This document shows positions 14,902-22,558 of a stretch of 35,438 nt of DNA, in pieces; positions within the stretch are counted from its first letter, which is position 1, and the number at the start of each line of letters is the position of its first letter. The DNA lies in NCBI GenBank assembly GCA_946185805.1, contig CAMHKU010000021.1, forward strand, positions 1 to 35,438. Reading direction: 5' to 3'. The position numbers and the translations under genes are program-made. The notes beneath the pieces were generated by a model that had not been told where the DNA came from, did not search any database, and worked only from the letters and a program-made list of their open reading frames with translations. This stretch comes from an uncultured Prevotellaceae bacterium. Its GTDB lineage: Bacteria > Bacteroidota > Bacteroidia > Bacteroidales > Bacteroidaceae.

Positions 14902-15528
14902 TTACTTCTTGTCGTCGTCAGCAGGCTGTTTTTCTTTCTTGGCGAGCATAACCACCCTATAGACGAAGTCAGTGACCCACTTCTGCGAGAAGCCCAGTTT
15001 CTGGTTGTACTTACGCACGTCAACCACAGCTTTCATCACGCTGGCGTCGCTGAAGTCATTTTTGTTGAAGATGTCGCTGATGGTCTTCTCCGTCATTGTA
15101 AAGATTGTTTTCTTGAAGATGCTGGGTACACGCAGCTTAAACTTCATCAAATTCGACGTGAGCATCATCAGTTCCTGAGTGAAGCCTTGAAACTGGTACA
15201 TATACGTCTGCACGTCCTGCACATTCTTACAGCGGCGCCGAATGCTCTGGTCTATCTCCTTGGTAAAAGACTCGTCCATGTCATACATTTCCTTCAGCAT
15301 CTTCGTCACGCGCTGCTTCTCGCCCACACCCAGCCGGTTGTTCACTGTCGGTACCTTCAGCGTCTGCTTAAACACTCTGAGGTCGGGCAGCGCCGCCAGG
15401 TTCGTGATATGCAGGTCTGCAGCCATCACTGCCTGAAAATATACGCGTATGAGGGTCATGAAGTCTTCCATGCCCCCGACCTTTTGTTCTTCTTCTTTCT
15501 TTCCGAATAAATTACTAAAAAAACTCAT
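14902..15528 (-). CDS. Conserved hypothetical protein of Bacteroidota, 208 aa
   Basis: Not recognised by domain. The start MSFFSNLFGKKEEEQ at 15528 is preferred; MKNMSFF at 15537 is possible. It has no signal peptide or membrane segment. The body is helical with charged and Met/Phe-rich stretches (DLRVFKQTLKVPTVNNRLG, MYQFQGFTQELMMLTSNLMKFKLR) and a Lys/Asp-rich tail. It lies 12 bp downstream of the 43-aa peptide gene and 87 bp before the ZapB-like gene on the same strand. A cytoplasmic role linked to cell division or envelope is only suggested by neighbours. Confidence 0.7.
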   Translation of the reverse strand: MSFFSNLFGKKEEEQKVGGMEDFMTLIRVYFQAVMAADLHITNLAALPDLRVFKQTLKVPTVNNRLGVGEKQRVTKMLKEMYDMDESFTKEIDQSIRRRCKNVQDVQTYMYQFQGFTQELMMLTSNLMKFKLRVPSIFKKTIFTMTEKTISDIFNKNDFSDASVMKAVVDVRKYNQKLGFSQKWVTDFVYRVVMLAKKEKQPADDDKK

Positions 15529-15540
15529 ATTTTTCATTTA

Positions 15541-15672
15541 CTAATATCCCCACTCATTGTATCTCACGTCCAGGCCTGCCGTCAGCAGCCACGACGCTAA
15601 CGTCTGCTCATAGAGCTTCATCAGGTAGACGGGAGCTCCCATGGCCAAAATAGTCAACAATATCTTTTTCAT
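15541..15672 (-). CDS. 43-aa secreted peptide with hydrolase-tail motif
   Basis: The frame runs from ATG at 15672 to TAG at 15541. Residues 1-12 (MKKILLTILAMG) look like a short signal peptide or membrane anchor. Residues 17-38 read LMKLYEQTLASWLLTAGLDV, followed by RYNEWGY. The LYEQTL-x2-WL-x2-AG-x2-V pattern is nearly the same as the very C-terminus of the alpha/beta hydrolase at 17939-19702 (LYEQTLVDWLHAAGVNVEY). It sits 19 bp behind the secreted EEP gene and 12 bp before the 211-aa unknown, in good operon position. It could be a real small exported protein or the stub of a deleted hydrolase paralogue. No database check was possible. Confidence 0.6.
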   Translation of the reverse strand: MKKILLTILAMGAPVYLMKLYEQTLASWLLTAGLDVRYNEWGY

Positions 15673-15691
15673 TGCTCTTATACTATTATCA

Positions 15692-16861
15692 CTATTTCCT
15701 GATAACCTTACGCGTCTGCTGGCTGTCGCTTTCTATATAGAGGCCCTTGGCGGGCTGCTCTACAGACTGGCCCTTCAGGTTGTAATAACCGGTGGCGGCA
15801 CCCTCGTCAGCCGTCACGTTGCCGATGCCCACGGGCTTGGACTCGTCGAGCCTCACCACCTCAAAGGTAGCCACCAGCGGGTAGTGGTCGCCCAGCACCT
15901 TGCCGTTGTACTTATAGCCCTCGGTGTCAAGACTGTACGACACGGCCTTTATTTGCGTGCCTTGTACGGGGTTGATATACAGTATCTTGTCATACGTCTC
16001 GCCGTTGAGAATGTTGCCGTCCCTCTGGTTCTCCTGATAGCCGTCCTTAGGAGCCGGATACACGCCCTTCAAGTCTAACTCTACAAACACATCGCTCACG
16101 GTGGCCTTGCCCGTGGCCTCGATGGCGTCGATAAACTGCGCCTTCACCTGGTCGCGGTAGTAATAGCTGTTCATGTCGCCCACCACGATGATGGGCCGCG
16201 TGTCGATATGGGCTATCACGTCGTCGCGCAGCTGCTGCCATTGTGCCAGACGGGCCTCGCGGTCTTTACCGTCTTTCAGTTCGGCCTCGTCAAGTACGTA
16301 GCTGGCGTCCATGTGCATGTTGTACACAATGACCGGCGTGCCGTCGTCGAAGGTCAGCTCATAGCGGCGGAAACCCTTCGTCACCAGCATGTCGTTGGCA
16401 TGGCTGAACTTGCCGAAACCCTGCTTCCAGGCCACGCGCTCGCTCTTGCCCAGCGTGATGCCGTTCTTCCAGCAGGCGCCAAGACCGTCGCACTCAAACT
16501 GCTCGTTCTGCGCGTGCAGCAGGTCTACCTTCTTGCCGGGCACCTCAAGGCCTACGGCTCCCGACCATTGGTCAAACTGGTAGTAGTCTTCAAGCACTGC
16601 CATCAGCTCGTCATGATAGTTGAAGTCTTCCTGGAAGAACATCAGGTCGTAGCCGCGCTGAGCCAGATATTTACTTATGCGCACCGAACCGGCACTGCCC
16701 GGACCCTCGGCATTGACATTAAACACCAGGATTTTCTGGGGCAGGCCGTCCACATTTAGGGTAGCCACACTAAAGCGTCCTGACTGCTGAGCTGCCACTG
16801 CCGAAGAGACTGCAAACAGTCCTGACAGAAAAAGGGTACGAAACGTATTACTGATAATCAT
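15692..16861 (-). CDS. Secreted endonuclease/exonuclease/phosphatase family hydrolase, 389 aa
   Basis: Start taken at 16861 (MIISNTFRTLFLSG), because this gives a standard signal peptide ending ...AVAA before QQSGRF; the upstream extension only adds MQRNCNNC. The EEP domain shows VATLNVDGLP, FFQEDFNY (metal Glu), YNMHMDA, VVGDMNSYYYR (Asp/Asn pair), TYDKILYI and GDHYPLVA (catalytic His). This arrangement resembles secreted sphingomyelinase/DNase I-like enzymes; substrate unknown. After the domain, GYYNLKGQSVEQPAKGLYIE...KVIRK is the C-terminal tail found on many secreted Prevotella proteins and probably directs surface export. A good promoter is upstream. It likely leads the run 43-aa peptide, 211-aa unknown, zap genes. 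Confidence 0.88.
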   Translation of the reverse strand: MIISNTFRTLFLSGLFAVSSAVAAQQSGRFSVATLNVDGLPQKILVFNVNAEGPGSAGSVRISKYLAQRGYDLMFFQEDFNYHDELMAVLEDYYQFDQWSGAVGLEVPGKKVDLLHAQNEQFECDGLGACWKNGITLGKSERVAWKQGFGKFSHANDMLVTKGFRRYELTFDDGTPVIVYNMHMDASYVLDEAELKDGKDREARLAQWQQLRDDVIAHIDTRPIIVVGDMNSYYYRDQVKAQFIDAIEATGKATVSDVFVELDLKGVYPAPKDGYQENQRDGNILNGETYDKILYINPVQGTQIKAVSYSLDTEGYKYNGKVLGDHYPLVATFEVVRLDESKPVGIGNVTADEGAATGYYNLKGQSVEQPAKGLYIESDSQQTRKVIRK

Positions 16862-16882
16862 ACAATTATTACAATTCCGTTG

Positions 16883-16914
16883 CAAAATTACGTATTTCTA
16901 CCCAAACGACAAAA
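16883..16914 (-). promoter_or_regulatory. Promoter of the secreted EEP gene
   Basis: On the minus strand TTTTG (16914-16910), a 19-bp spacer and TAATTTTG (16890-16883). The box lies 21 bp before the start codon chosen at 16861, which supports that start over 16885. Confidence 0.7.
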
Positions 16915-16962
16915 CCATCAGCCATATTTTTTGCTTCACGGCTAAAAATATCAGCATGAGCT

Positions 16963-16992
16963 TTCGTTTTTTTTATTTTATTAGTAACTTTG
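16963..16992 (+). promoter_or_regulatory. Promoter of rfbA
   Basis: A perfect -7 box TAACTTTG at 16985-16992 with a weak TTCG at 16963-16966. The leader to the start codon is about 55 nt. Confidence 0.65.
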
Positions 16993-17054
16993 CAGCCACA
17001 AACAAAAGAAATAACCAAAAGATTCAGAGAAGTTAATTTTAAATACCAATCGTC

Positions 17055-17930
17055 ATGAAAGGAATCGTATTAGCCGGTGGCAGCGGTACACGCCTCTACC
17101 CCATCACCAAGGGCATATCGAAACAGCTCATCCCCATCTTTGACAAGCCCATGATTTATTACCCCATCTCGGCGCTCATGCTCGCCGGTATTCGCGATAT
17201 TCTCATTATCTCCACGCCCCATGATCTGCCAGGCTTCCAGCGCCTGCTGGGCGACGGTAGCGACCTAGGCGTCAATTTTCATTATGCCGAGCAGCCCAGC
17301 CCCGACGGTCTGGCACAGGCATTCATTATCGGCCGTGAGTTCATTGGCGACGACTGTGTCTGCCTGGTACTGGGCGACAACATCTTCTATGGCTCCGGCT
17401 TCACGGGATTGCTTAAGCAAAGCGTTGAAAATGCCGAGAAGCAGGAACTGGCAACCGTTTTCGGATACTGGGTCAATGACCCGGAGCGCTACGGCGTGGC
17501 AGAATTCGACACCCAAGGCAACTGCCTGAGCATTGAGGAGAAACCCCAGCGTCCGAAATCGAACTATGCCGTCGTAGGTCTCTATTTCTATCCCAACAGT
17601 GTGGTAGACATTGCCGCCAACATCAAGCCCAGCGCCCGCGGTGAACTGGAAATCACCACCGTCAATCAGGAGTATCTACGCCAGCAGAGGCTCAAGGTAC
17701 AGACTCTACAGCGCGGTTTCGCCTGGCTCGACACTGGCACCCACGACTCACTAGCCGAAGCCTCAACATTTATTGAGGTCATTGAGAAGCGTCAGGGGCT
17801 AAAGGTGGCATGCCTTGAAGAGATTGCCTTTAAACAGGGATGGATTTCGCGCAATCAGCTTGTCCACCTTGCTCAGCCGATGCTCAAGAATGGCTACGGA
17901 CAGTACCTCATGCAGCTGGCAAAGGAGTAA
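17055..17930 (+). CDS. rfbA: Glucose-1-phosphate thymidylyltransferase, 291 aa
   Basis: Makes dTDP-glucose from glucose-1-phosphate and dTTP, the first step to dTDP-rhamnose for surface polysaccharide. The nucleotide-binding loop is [11 protein letters not shown] (residues 6-16), followed by the conserved [16 protein letters not shown] block. [44 protein letters not shown] and LDTGTHDSL are all standard RmlA motifs. Length is typical. It stands alone: no rfbB, C or D follows, and the next gene converges with only 8 bp between stop codons. Confidence 0.97.
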   Translation: MKGIVLAGGSGTRLYPITKGISKQLIPIFDKPMIYYPISALMLAGIRDILIISTPHDLPGFQRLLGDGSDLGVNFHYAEQPSPDGLAQAFIIGREFIGDDCVCLVLGDNIFYGSGFTGLLKQSVENAEKQELATVFGYWVNDPERYGVAEFDTQGNCLSIEEKPQRPKSNYAVVGLYFYPNSVVDIAANIKPSARGELEITTVNQEYLRQQRLKVQTLQRGFAWLDTGTHDSLAEASTFIEVIEKRQGLKVACLEEIAFKQGWISRNQLVHLAQPMLKNGYGQYLMQLAKE

Positions 17931-17938
17931 CAAAATAG

Positions 17939-19702
17939 TTACTGTACGTATTCTACATTGACGCCAGCAGCATGTAGCCAGTCGACAAGTGTCTGCTCAT
18001 AAAGCCTAGGCAGAAAAAGCATCGCCTCAGGGCTGACCAGCTCTGTCGGCAGCGTTGACGTCTCTGCCAGCGAGCGTGAAGCGTCGGGACTGTTGGTGAG
18101 GTAGACAATAACGTCGACAATATCGAGCAACTTAATACCAGAGTCTTCAAGCATCTCATAAAAATCGGTAAGTGTAAGTCCCAGCTTTTTTAACACACCG
18201 GTGATTTGCCCTAAGATGTCAAAGAAACTGGCACGCCGCATTCCTGACAATTGGCGCACGCTGCCGCCGGCCTCCAGGGTGCCTTTGGCTATGGCTTCGT
18301 TGACATCGCGGACAAAGGCACGGCTGTTGCCCTGACGGACGATTTTACGCAGGTCGATGCCCCAGCTTTCCAGATACTTGATAAGCTTCATCAGGTTCAG
18401 GTCGTGCACCACCTCACGGTAGAAACGGTTCTGTTCGCCCTCATAGTAGAGCACGGGCCAAAACTGTATGGCCGCCATGGTCTGAACGGCCCACACGATG
18501 GCTGACTGCTGATGGTTGAGCTTAAAGACGAGCATGTTGGTCTGCAGCGAGGACTTGCCAGGCACGATGCTAGGCTTGAAGCCTTGCTGCTTCATCCACG
18601 AAATCATCGGACGGGCACACTGCACGGGCACATAGTTATCGTGGCGGCTATGCTCAATAAAATACTGCCGATTGAGGTTGGGCTTCCAGCCATTGGTAAT
18701 GGCTATTTCGCCGAGCTTGGCATCCAGCGCCTTGGCGGGGGCGCTGGAGGGGTTCATGTAGGCTGGCTGCAACAACTGGTGGAGTGAGTCTAAGCCATAG
18801 ATACCTAGGTCGCCTTTATTCTTGGTCCTGATAGCCTTCTCAACGTTAGAGGCTACAGGTTCCTTGAATAGGTCGCTATATTTAATACCCATGTGGCGCC
18901 ACTCATTATTAGCTATCAAGAACATGGCCACATCGTTGATAGCATCGCACTCGTCGCGCCTGACATATTCTGCCAGCGCGCCCTTTGTGTCAAGCAGCCC
19001 ACCGCCAACGAAAGTCTTGTCAATCACGATACCCTGATACTTTGGCTCCATGTCGCACAGCTTGGCGGCATACATACTCTCGGTGGCTCCCTGAGAATAA
19101 CCCATATTAAATAGGTATTTGCCCTGGGCTATGTGGTGGTCGCTGAAAAGCTGGCGGGCAGCCAACAGGCCGTCAAGAATGTTGCGGGCATTGGTATCGC
19201 CGCAGAGATAGGCAGCCGGACGGTCTATCGACGAGCCGTAGCCTATATAGTCGCTCATGACAATAATATAATTGGGCTTCAAGGGATTGGCCAGCATGAC
19301 TGAAGGCATCTCCAATTCTCCCTGCGAAGGAGCCTGCGAAGGATTGCCCAGAGTATGGTGGTTAAACAGGATAATGCCGTCGCAAGGTACATCGCCACTA
19401 ACGATGTCCGTCGGGGCCAGGATAACGCCGCTGATGGTCACTGGCTGACCGTCGGGGTCGACCGACGGATATTCATATACATAATGGCGCACACTGCGCG
19501 AGCCCAGGCTCACGCCTTCAAGTTTAACCTTCAGTGCCGTATCCGTCTGATGCAGGATATGATAGGTATTGGTGGCCGATGGCACATTGGCGGCCGATGG
19601 CACGCCGCCAACGGATTGCGCGCCAGCAGTGAGCAGAGTCCCCCACCCTGCCAGCAACGCAAGCAAAGACTTCTGTAATATCGGTGGTAGGCTTACAAAC
19701 AT
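17939..19702 (-). CDS. Secreted alpha/beta hydrolase (secretory lipase/esterase-like), 587 aa
   Basis: A signal peptide is visible at residues 1-29 (ending LLTAGAQS). Next comes a short repeat VPSAANVPSATN, then an alpha/beta-hydrolase fold. The likely catalytic triad is S203 in GYSQG, D355 in RHDNYVP and H397 in NHQQS. LFNHHTLGN and MSDYIGYGSS precede the nucleophile, as in secreted lipase-like esterases. After about residue 420 there is a further ~160-residue helical region of unknown function, ending in LYEQTLVDWLHAAGVNVEY. That tail matches the 43-aa peptide at 15541-15672. It lies 21 bp downstream of the 91-aa unknown gene, so it may be cotranscribed with the YtxH/holin set. Substrate unknown. 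Confidence 0.85.
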   Translation of the reverse strand: MFVSLPPILQKSLLALLAGWGTLLTAGAQSVGGVPSAANVPSATNTYHILHQTDTALKVKLEGVSLGSRSVRHYVYEYPSVDPDGQPVTISGVILAPTDIVSGDVPCDGIILFNHHTLGNPSQAPSQGELEMPSVMLANPLKPNYIIVMSDYIGYGSSIDRPAAYLCGDTNARNILDGLLAARQLFSDHHIAQGKYLFNMGYSQGATESMYAAKLCDMEPKYQGIVIDKTFVGGGLLDTKGALAEYVRRDECDAINDVAMFLIANNEWRHMGIKYSDLFKEPVASNVEKAIRTKNKGDLGIYGLDSLHQLLQPAYMNPSSAPAKALDAKLGEIAITNGWKPNLNRQYFIEHSRHDNYVPVQCARPMISWMKQQGFKPSIVPGKSSLQTNMLVFKLNHQQSAIVWAVQTMAAIQFWPVLYYEGEQNRFYREVVHDLNLMKLIKYLESWGIDLRKIVRQGNSRAFVRDVNEAIAKGTLEAGGSVRQLSGMRRASFFDILGQITGVLKKLGLTLTDFYEMLEDSGIKLLDIVDVIVYLTNSPDASRSLAETSTLPTELVSPEAMLFLPRLYEQTLVDWLHAAGVNVEYVQ

Positions 19703-19723
19703 GCTGCTGCTAAGGGTTTTTAG

Positions 19724-19999
19724 TCAGCGCTTCTTGCGGCTGAAAAGATTAACGAGTCCGCCATAATTCTTCTTAACCTTACGATAGAGCAGGAAAAGAT
19801 CGATGACTGTCACGGTGTTGTTGACAACACCGGCAATGAAGTCGTGACGGGTAGAGTCCTCTCGCTTGACGAAAATCTCATTCCACACTGCCGAAAACTG
19901 CTTGTTGTCAGTTTGCATCTGAGCGAGCAACTCATCCTTGCGCTGTCGGATTTCCTCCAGCGTATGATATGTGGTCTGTGGGGTCTGTACGGGTAACAA
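19724..19999 (-). CDS. Hypothetical protein next to holin-like gene, 91 aa
   Basis: Not recognised as a named domain. The start is a TTG (MLPVQTPQTTYHTLEEIR); no ATG lies in the conserved-looking N-terminal part. Residues 14-40 are charged and helical (LEEIRQRKDELLAQMQTDNKQF). A weakly hydrophobic stretch VVNNTVTVIDLFLLY (58-72) and a basic end (RKVKKNYGGLVNLFSRKKR) follow, suggesting peripheral or single-pass membrane association. It follows the holin-like gene by 67 bp. Membrane maintenance with YtxH and the holin-like protein is inferred from position only. Confidence 0.7.
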   Translation of the reverse strand: MLPVQTPQTTYHTLEEIRQRKDELLAQMQTDNKQFSAVWNEIFVKREDSTRHDFIAGVVNNTVTVIDLFLLYRKVKKNYGGLVNLFSRKKR

Positions 20000-20066
20000 A
20001 ACTTACGAAGTTGAGAATTGAGAGTTATGGTTACATCTGCAACAGCGCTCAAAGGGTTGTGGATGG

Positions 20067-20417
20067 CTATTTACTCATGAGCAGATTGGCGATGAAGCTC
20101 ACTAATGGGCGTTCAATCCAGCGCTGATGGTAGAGGAAGAAGAGTAACAGCAACAGCAGGTGAAGCCCTGCCACCACCATAAAGGCCGCCACCATGCCAA
20201 TATAGGCACCGAGCCAGTAAGCCAGCGCAAATGCCAGGAACATCATCACTGCAATGATGATAAGAAAGAATATGATTGACAAGGCGGCGGCAGTTAACAG
20301 GCGCACCACCTTGTCAATCACGTCCAGCTTGACATACTCCGTCTGAAGCCCTAAATAGTGCTTCAACAGTTCCGCCAGCTGAGCAATATTCTCTACGTTC
20401 TTGTCGGTCGACAACAC
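20067..20417 (-). CDS. Phage holin family 3-6 (DUF1469-type) membrane protein, 116 aa
   Basis: Two long hydrophobic hairpins (about 44-72 and 75-98) follow an amphipathic helix (VENIAQLAELLKHYLGLQTEYVKLD). This is the layout of Pfam Phage_holin_3_6, which in Bacteroidota is a chromosomal envelope protein and not a phage lysis gene. No phage genes are nearby. The start is GTG at 20417 directly after a GTAAATA repeat array. Upstream by 52 bp is ytxH, the usual partner. Role in envelope stress or membrane stability is by family context. Confidence 0.85.
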   Translation of the reverse strand: MLSTDKNVENIAQLAELLKHYLGLQTEYVKLDVIDKVVRLLTAAALSIIFFLIIIAVMMFLAFALAYWLGAYIGMVAAFMVVAGLHLLLLLLFFLYHQRWIERPLVSFIANLLMSK

Positions 20418-20424
20418 GGTGGGG

Positions 20425-20468
20425 TTTACTATTTACAAATTTACTATTTACAGATTTACTAATTTACG
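20425..20468 (-). repeat. GTAAATA-type tandem array before the holin-like gene
   Basis: On the minus strand six degenerate 7-8 bp units (GTAAATT, GTAAATCT, GTAAATA, GTAAATTT) fill the gap between ytxH and the holin-like gene, in sense orientation. Confidence 0.8.
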
Positions 20469-20469
20469 A

Positions 20470-20679
20470 CTACTCCTCGGCTACGTCCTGGATGTCGTCC
20501 ACAAGGTCGCCAACTTCCTTGCGGCTAAGCCTAATGTTATGTTTTTTTAGGAAATCCTCTACAGCGTCAGTAATTTTCACACGCGTATCGGCACCCTTTT
20601 CCGGAGCCATTAACACACCTAATGCGCAACCGGCGATAGCACCGCCGAGGAAAGCGCCAATATAGCCTAGACTTTTCAT
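20470..20679 (-). CDS. YtxH domain protein, 69 aa
   Basis: One N-terminal glycine-rich membrane helix (YIGAFLGGAIAGCALGVLMAP) is followed by EKGADTRVKI, the YtxH hallmark (the family usually has a LFAPxxGxxxR block). A charged helix with acidic end follows. The family is small, membrane-anchored and often stress-linked. It is the first gene of the leftward set, with its own -7 box 42 bp upstream. Confidence 0.87.
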   Translation of the reverse strand: MKSLGYIGAFLGGAIAGCALGVLMAPEKGADTRVKITDAVEDFLKKHNIRLSRKEVGDLVDDIQDVAEE

Positions 20680-20720
20680 AATATTGATTGTTTTATGAGT
20701 GAAACATTAATTTGCGAAGG

Positions 20721-20728
20721 CAAAAATA
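20721..20728 (-). promoter_or_regulatory. -7 box for the ytxH gene
   Basis: The minus strand reads TATTTTTG, matching TAnnTTTG, 41 bp before the YtxH start codon. I see no clear -33 element. Confidence 0.55.
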
Positions 20729-20844
20729 CTACTTTTTTCTGAATGTAGCGTTAAAAATTGTATCATTTTTTGTTAAAATGTGAGTATTTCTTGCATTTAA
20801 CAAAGTTTAGGTAGGATTTTTGTTCGTTTTCGCCCAAGTTTTTG

Positions 20845-20852
20845 TAATTTCG
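20845..20852 (+). promoter_or_regulatory. Possible -7 box for the SPOR lipoprotein gene
   Basis: TAATTTCG is one mismatch from TAnnTTTG, with TTCG at 20823-20826 as a possible -33 element. The start codon lies about 55 bp on. Confidence 0.45.
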
Positions 20853-20906
20853 CCGTGATTTTCAATCACCGACATATTAAACCATTCAATAAACGAAAGA
20901 AAAAGT

Positions 20907-21413
20907 ATGAAGAAGTACATGATTGTTTGCGCAGGGTTGAGCCTGGCTTTAGCTTTTACGAGCTGTGGTAAGAGTAGTGAGAGTGCCTATAAGAAAGCCT
21001 ACGAGAAGGCCAAGTCGCAGGAGGCTGCCCAGCGCGTGGACACCCAGACGGAGGCTCCCGCCACCATAGCTCCCGTGGTAACGCGCCCTGCCACTCAGAC
21101 CCGTGTTGTAGACAATGCCGACAACGTGTCTGTACGTCAGGAAAAGGTGGTGCTGGTCAACGGCGCCGGTCTTAGGAACTACAGCGTCGTGGTGGGTTCG
21201 TTCAGCCTGCAGGCCAATGCCGAGGGGCTGATGCAGCAGCTGCGCGACGGTGGGTACAACGCCCAAATTGTAAAGAACGAGTCAAACAATATGTTCCGCG
21301 TGGTGGCCACCACCTTCGACAACAAGCTCGACGCCGCCAACAGCCGCGACCAGATTCGCGGTTCGAAATTCAACCCCAAGGGCGACGCATGGTTGCTCTA
21401 TAACATGCAGTAA
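20907..21413 (+). CDS. SPOR domain lipoprotein, 168 aa
   Basis: The signal ends in a lipobox (ALAFTSC), so this is a lipid-anchored envelope protein. A Lys/Glu-rich segment and a Pro/Thr-rich spacer (residues about 45-85) lead to a C-terminal SPOR domain (about 92-168), which shows YSVVVGSFSLQANAEGLMQQLRDGGY and FRVVATTFDNKLDA. SPOR domains bind denuded peptidoglycan glycans at division septa. It is followed by ruvX after only 6 bp, so the two should be cotranscribed and possibly coupled. A function in division or cell wall remodelling is the family expectation. Confidence 0.92.
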   Translation: MKKYMIVCAGLSLALAFTSCGKSSESAYKKAYEKAKSQEAAQRVDTQTEAPATIAPVVTRPATQTRVVDNADNVSVRQEKVVLVNGAGLRNYSVVVGSFSLQANAEGLMQQLRDGGYNAQIVKNESNNMFRVVATTFDNKLDAANSRDQIRGSKFNPKGDAWLLYNMQ

Positions 21414-21419
21414 TAGCGG

Positions 21420-21836
21420 TTGGCCAGGATTCTATCGATTGACTACGGTCGCAAGCGCACAGGAATAGCAGTTACTGACCCTCTGCAATTGATTGCCGGA
21501 GGGTTGGTAACTGTTGCTACGTCAGAACTTTTCAACTGGCTACAGAATTACCTCGCCCGCGAGCAGGTAGAGCGCATTGTCATTGGCGAGCCACGCCAGC
21601 CCAACGGTGCCCCCAGCGAGAACTTGGGACGCGTACAGCAGTTTGTGGCCCGATGGCGCAAGACGCGCCCCGACGTGCCTATAGAGTACTACGACGAGCG
21701 GTTCACCTCAGTGCTGGCTCATCAGGCCATGCTTGACGGCGGGCTCAAGAAGAAAGCCCGCCAGGATAAAGCATTGGTAGACGAGATTTCGGCCACCATC
21801 ATCTTGGAAGACTATCTGCGCTCGCGCAAATTGTAA
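21420..21836 (+). CDS. ruvX: RuvX/YqgF family Holliday-junction resolvase-like nuclease, 138 aa
   Basis: RNase H-fold nuclease; in other bacteria linked to pre-16S rRNA 5' end processing. The start is TTG at 21420, because ILSIDYGRKRTGIAVTD is the first beta-strand and metal-binding Asp of the family and no ATG precedes it. IVIGEPRQPNG, YYDERFTSVLA and DEISATIILEDYL are the remaining signatures. Length is normal. Only 6 bp separate it from the SPOR gene. Its stop codon lies inside the first unit of the octamer array that leads to def. Confidence 0.94.
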   Translation: MARILSIDYGRKRTGIAVTDPLQLIAGGLVTVATSELFNWLQNYLAREQVERIVIGEPRQPNGAPSENLGRVQQFVARWRKTRPDVPIEYYDERFTSVLAHQAMLDGGLKKKARQDKALVDEISATIILEDYLRSRKL

Positions 21837-21872
21837 AATCGTCGAATTGTTAAATCGTTAAATAGTCAAATG
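21833..21872 (+). repeat. Octamer array linking ruvX stop to def start
   Basis: Five consecutive 8-bp units: GTAAAATC, GTCGAATT, GTTAAATC, GTTAAATA, GTCAAATG. The TAA stop of ruvX is inside unit 1 and the ATG start of def is the last three bases of unit 5. The whole intergenic gap is repeat. Confidence 0.85.
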
Positions 21873-22439
21873 ATTCTACCTATTTATATATATGGTCAGC
21901 CGGTGCTGCGCAAGGTGGCCGAAGACATTACACCCGACTATCCGGCACTGAAAGAGCTGATTAGCGACATGTGGGAAACGCTGAAAGAGAGCGAGGGCAT
22001 AGGCTTGGCAGCTCCGCAGATAGGCAAGGCGATACGCCTGGTGGTGATCGACCTTGACGTCATCAGCGACGACATGCCCGAGTACAAAGGCTTCCGGCAG
22101 GTGTTTATCAACGCCCATATCCTGGAGAAAGACGACAGCGAAACCACGAGCAGCGAAGAGGGATGCCTGTCGCTGCCCGCCATCCACGAGAAGGTGGTCA
22201 GGCCCACGCGTATCCACGTGCAATGGATGGACGAGCAGTTCCAGCAGCACGACGAGTGGATAGAGGGCTACCTGGCCCGCGTCATGCAGCACGAGTTCGA
22301 CCACCTGGACGGCCACATGTTCATAGACCGCATCTCGCCCCTGCGCCGACAGCTCATCAAGAGCAAGCTCAAAGCCCTCACCCTGGGGCGCTACCGCTGC
22401 GGCTACAAGACCAAGGCTGCAGTGCGCGCTTCGCGATAA
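21870..22439 (+). CDS. def: Peptide deformylase, 189 aa
   Basis: Fe/Zn metalloenzyme that removes the N-formyl group from new proteins. All three family motifs are intact: GIGLAAPQ (43-50), EGCLSLP with metal ligand C99, and QHEFDHLDG with H141, catalytic E142 and H145. Length fits Bacteroidota enzymes. The start codon is formed by the last unit of a repeat array, and the stop codon TAA lies in the first GATAAAT unit of the next array. It sits in the SPOR-ruvX-def-TPR-EcsC series. Confidence 0.97.
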   Translation: MILPIYIYGQPVLRKVAEDITPDYPALKELISDMWETLKESEGIGLAAPQIGKAIRLVVIDLDVISDDMPEYKGFRQVFINAHILEKDDSETTSSEEGCLSLPAIHEKVVRPTRIHVQWMDEQFQQHDEWIEGYLARVMQHEFDHLDGHMFIDRISPLRRQLIKSKLKALTLGRYRCGYKTKAAVRASR

Positions 22440-22558
22440 ATGATAAAAGATAAATGATAAATGATAAATGGCTGCGCCGGAAAGGTGCAAGGATTGTTTG
22501 GCCATCGAAATGGTGGCGGCTGGTAAGTTTGTCATTTATCATTTGTCATTTGTCATTT
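22435..22558. repeat. Inverted pair of 7-bp arrays (GATAAAT and GTCATTT)
   Basis: The left arm 22435-22469 is five GATAAAT units (one GATAAAA). The right arm 22531-22558 is four units of GTCATTT/ATCATTT, the reverse complement type. They flank a 61-bp centre. The def stop codon and the TPR start codon are in the left arm, and the right arm encodes the hydrophobic core of the TPR protein's signal peptide. Confidence 0.85.

Noticed and set aside
20067..20417. Holin gene as sign of a prophage
   Set aside because: The 3-6 type holin-like protein next to YtxH is a normal chromosomal pair in Bacteroidota; no lysin, capsid, integrase or att site is seen.
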